A stretch of 8,916 nucleotides of DNA, taken from assembly GCA_964540755.1 (NCBI GenBank), contig CAZIOB010000021.1, positions 1-8,916 on the forward strand, in the 5' to 3' direction. A program made the position numbers and the translations under genes. This DNA is from JAAYJR01 sp964540755. Lineage in GTDB: Bacteria; Bacteroidota; Bacteroidia; Bacteroidales; Prolixibacteraceae. Positions 7,114 to 8,916 of the stretch are shown one piece after another; within the stretch, counting starts at the first letter, position 1; each line of letters starts with the position of its first letter. A model generated the notes under the pieces. That model worked only from the letters and a program-made list of their open reading frames with translations, was not told where the DNA came from and did not search any database.

Positions 7114-7864
7114 AACAGGCATCATTTTAGGCACCGGCCTGGGCGGACTGGTAAAAGATATTGAAATAATTGATTCTGTCCCGTACGGTGAAATTCCTGA
7201 TTTCCCGGTGACAACGGTTGACGGGCATTCCGGCAGGCTGATCTATGGGAAGCTGGGGAAAAAGGAAATATTGGTTATGCAGGGCAGGTTTCACTATTAT
7301 GAGGGTTATACAATGAAAGAGGTTACCTTCCCGGTTCGTGTAATGAAGTTTATTGGTATTAAACATCTTATTGTTTCCAACGCATCAGGCGGATTGAATC
7401 CTGACTGGAATGTGGGAGACATAGTTATTATAAATGATCATATCAATTTTTTTCCTGAAAATCCCCTTTCCGGTAAAAATGACAATGAACTTGGATCCCG
7501 TTTCCCGGATATGAGCAAGGTATATGATGAAAGGCTCAGAAACAAGGCAAAGCTTATAGCGCTTGAGTATAACATACTTTTAAGGGAAGGTGTCTATATT
7601 GGCGTTCAGGGTCCTGCCTACGAAACCCCGGCTGAATACAGGATGTTCCGGCTGTTGGGAGGTGATATTATCGGAATGTCCACCATTCCGGAGGTAATTG
7701 CGGCCAAACATATGGGCCTTAAGATTTTTGGCATCTCCATCATTACCGACAGCGGGGTGCCCGGACAAATAGTTGAAATTTCACATGAGGAAGTGCAAAG
7801 GTCAGCCATGAAAGCAGAGCCTAACATGACAATGATAATAAGTAAATTAATTGAAAACGTCTAA
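7052..7864 (+). CDS. punA: Purine nucleoside phosphorylase, PNP-I (trimeric) family
   Basis: This cytoplasmic enzyme cleaves purine nucleosides with phosphate, releasing the base and (deoxy)ribose 1-phosphate for purine salvage. The 270 residues fit the trimeric PNP-I/MTAP family. Phosphate-site elements are GTGLGG (27-32), HSGRL (59-63) and GRFHYYEGY (78-86, with Arg79, His81 and Tyr83). SNASGGLN follows. The base pocket is GPAYETPAEY (Tyr190, Glu191) and GMSTIPE (Met209). His245 in SHEEV matches human His257. The residue aligned to human Asn243 is Asp233 (ITDSG), which may widen use to 6-amino purines such as adenosine. The ATG at 7052 lies inside lpxK, giving a 62-base overlap. I keep this start because MLEKIKATASFL is the usual N-terminal helix and the next ATG falls beyond the phosphate loop. 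The lpxK-punA order is, from memory, common in Bacteroidetes. The downstream gene starts 10 bases later. Confidence 0.96.
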   Translation: MLEKIKATASFLSERFKASPETGIILGTGLGGLVKDIEIIDSVPYGEIPDFPVTTVDGHSGRLIYGKLGKKEILVMQGRFHYYEGYTMKEVTFPVRVMKFIGIKHLIVSNASGGLNPDWNVGDIVIINDHINFFPENPLSGKNDNELGSRFPDMSKVYDERLRNKAKLIALEYNILLREGVYIGVQGPAYETPAEYRMFRLLGGDIIGMSTIPEVIAAKHMGLKIFGISIITDSGVPGQIVEISHEEVQRSAMKAEPNMTMIISKLIENV

Positions 7865-7874
7865 ATAAAAAATA

Positions 7875-8822
7875 ATGAGAAAATTAGTTGTTATTATAAT
7901 GACTATTATTTTGATACCGGGTTGTAATAGTAGCGATGATAATAAAGTTGAGCTTGTTATAGATTCAAAATCGAAGCTGGGAGAGGGAGCTATCTGGAAT
8001 TATAAAACAAATGAACTGGTCTGGGTTAATATTACCGGCGAGATTTTAAATTTCTATAATCCTGCGATCAATAATAATAAAGAAATGTTTACCGGACAGA
8101 TGATCGGGACTGTTGTCCCTGCCTTGTCAGGAAAGATGGTAGTTGCGTTGAAAAACGGAATTTATATGTTGGATCCTGAAACCGGGACAAAAAGTTTAAT
8201 TGCAGATCCTGAAGAAGATATTCCGGATAACCGGTTTAATGACGGGAAATGTGACCCTTCAGGCCGGTTCTGGGCAGGTACAATGAGTATGTCGGGGAAA
8301 AGAGAGGCCGGTGCCCTTTACCGTCTGGATCCCGACAGCACCATACATAAAATGATAGATAATGTCACTACATCCAATGGCATTACCTGGTCATTGAAAG
8401 ATGGTAAAATGTACTACATTGACACTCCCACAAGAAAAGTGATGGCCTGGGATTACGATAACGAAACCGGGGATATAAGCAATCCGGAAGTCGCCGTTGA
8501 GGTGCCGCCTGACCTCGGGGCTCCCGATGGCATGACTATGGATGCTGAAGGAAATCTCTGGATTGCATTATGGGGCGGTTCTGCAGTTGGATGCTGGGAT
8601 CCCCGGTCAGGAGAGTTGTTGCAAACTGTTGAAGTACCAGCTAAAAATGTAACATCCTGTGCTTTTGGGGATGAGGATCTAAAAACTTTATATATTACTA
8701 CTGCCCGTCAGGGAACCAGCGATGAGGAACTTAAAAAATACCCCCATGCCGGAGGAGTTTTTAAAATTCGTATGAAAGTGAAAGGGTTAGAGGCTTGTTT
8801 TTTTGGCGATAGTCCTGATTAG
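7875..8822 (+). CDS. SMP-30/gluconolactonase/LRE family lipoprotein
   Basis: This is a 315-residue six-bladed beta-propeller hydrolase of the SMP-30 (regucalcin)/gluconolactonase family, whose members open sugar-acid lactones using a divalent metal. A lipoprotein signal peptide comes first: MRK, a hydrophobic core, and lipobox IPGC with Cys17. The residues after it, NSSDDN, match the Ser-Asp-Asp type of export signal that sends Bacteroidetes lipoproteins to the cell surface. The mature domain begins at LGEGAIW with metal ligand Glu37. The other expected ligands are Asn168 (SNGITW) and Asp218 (APDGMTMD). RFNDGKCDPSGRFWAGTM (from Arg120) is the family's strongest signature and carries the substrate-contacting Asn122 and Asp123. 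All key residues are present, so it should be active. The lactone substrate is unknown; other propeller hydrolase activities (lactonase, phosphotriesterase) are possible. It is the last gene of the plus-strand cluster, 10 bases after punA, with no clear Shine-Dalgarno sequence. Confidence 0.93.
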   Translation: MRKLVVIIMTIILIPGCNSSDDNKVELVIDSKSKLGEGAIWNYKTNELVWVNITGEILNFYNPAINNNKEMFTGQMIGTVVPALSGKMVVALKNGIYMLDPETGTKSLIADPEEDIPDNRFNDGKCDPSGRFWAGTMSMSGKREAGALYRLDPDSTIHKMIDNVTTSNGITWSLKDGKMYYIDTPTRKVMAWDYDNETGDISNPEVAVEVPPDLGAPDGMTMDAEGNLWIALWGGSAVGCWDPRSGELLQTVEVPAKNVTSCAFGDEDLKTLYITTARQGTSDEELKKYPHAGGVFKIRMKVKGLEACFFGDSPD

Positions 8823-8854
8823 AGTCCGTCTATAAAGTCCGCTGCCTGCGTTAC

Positions 8855-8914
8855 GCTTGCCCTCAAAATGGTCATTTACAATTAGTAAACTCACATTTTT
8901 CGGTCTGCGCAAGC
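8855..8914. repeat. Imperfect inverted repeat at the operon end, possibly a dispersed repeat or transcript-end structure
   Basis: Three nested arm pairs can be read: GCTTGC (8855-8860) with GCAAGC (8909-8914), AAAATG (8865-8870) with CATTTT (8894-8899), and TTTAC (8875-8879) with GTAAA (8885-8889) around a 5-base loop. Unpaired internal loops separate the arms. Upstream, AGTCCG occurs twice (8823-8828 and 8836-8841), and GCGTTACGC (8848-8856) is a small inverted repeat. It starts close after the SMP-30 stop and may continue past the window edge. A transcript-end hairpin or a member of a dispersed intergenic repeat family are both possible. No U-tract typical of a rho-independent terminator follows within the window. 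Confidence 0.45.
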
Positions 8915-8916
8915 CT

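Overview
The window is about 40% GC by eye and reads as ordinary chromosomal DNA of a Bacteroidota (Bacteroidetes) member, probably of the Bacteroidales/Marinilabiliales type. The evidence is a DUF2723 multi-pass membrane protein typical of that phylum, the lpxK-punA gene pair, genes that mostly start without a clear Shine-Dalgarno sequence, a lipoprotein with a Bacteroidetes-style Ser-Asp-Asp export signal after its lipobox cysteine, and one match to the Bacteroidetes promoter consensus TAnnTTTG. I see no phage, transposase, CRISPR array, tRNA or rRNA.

Layout. Bases 1-2697 (+) hold the 3' part of a large DUF2723 membrane protein, a presumed GT-C glycosyltransferase, cut off by the left edge. 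A 135-base convergent gap follows. On the minus strand lie a small basic membrane protein of unknown function (2833-3342) and, 141 bases beyond it, a D-2-hydroxyacid dehydrogenase (3484-4434). A 103-base divergent gap separates the dehydrogenase from a four-gene plus-strand cluster: an M48 metalloprotease lipoprotein (4538-6004), lpxK (6004-7113), purine nucleoside phosphorylase punA (7052-7864) and an SMP-30/gluconolactonase-like lipoprotein (7875-8822). The junctions in this cluster are a 1-base overlap, a 62-base overlap and a 10-base gap, so it is almost certainly one transcription unit. The last 94 bases hold an imperfect inverted repeat that runs to the window end.

How the genes fit together. 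The theme is the cell envelope. LpxK phosphorylates the lipid A precursor. The M48 lipoprotein belongs to the broad group that includes BepA and LoiP, which act in outer-membrane protein quality control. The DUF2723 protein probably glycosylates exported proteins or glycans. PNP (purine salvage) and the SMP-30 protein (a lactonase-type hydrolase) are metabolic genes sharing the transcript. I do not see a clearly new multi-gene system. The points most worth checking are a specificity-changing Asp in the PNP purine pocket, a likely surface-export signal on the SMP-30 lipoprotein, a possible NADP-type cofactor site in the dehydrogenase, a promoter candidate that overlaps the start of the M48 gene, and the terminal inverted repeat.
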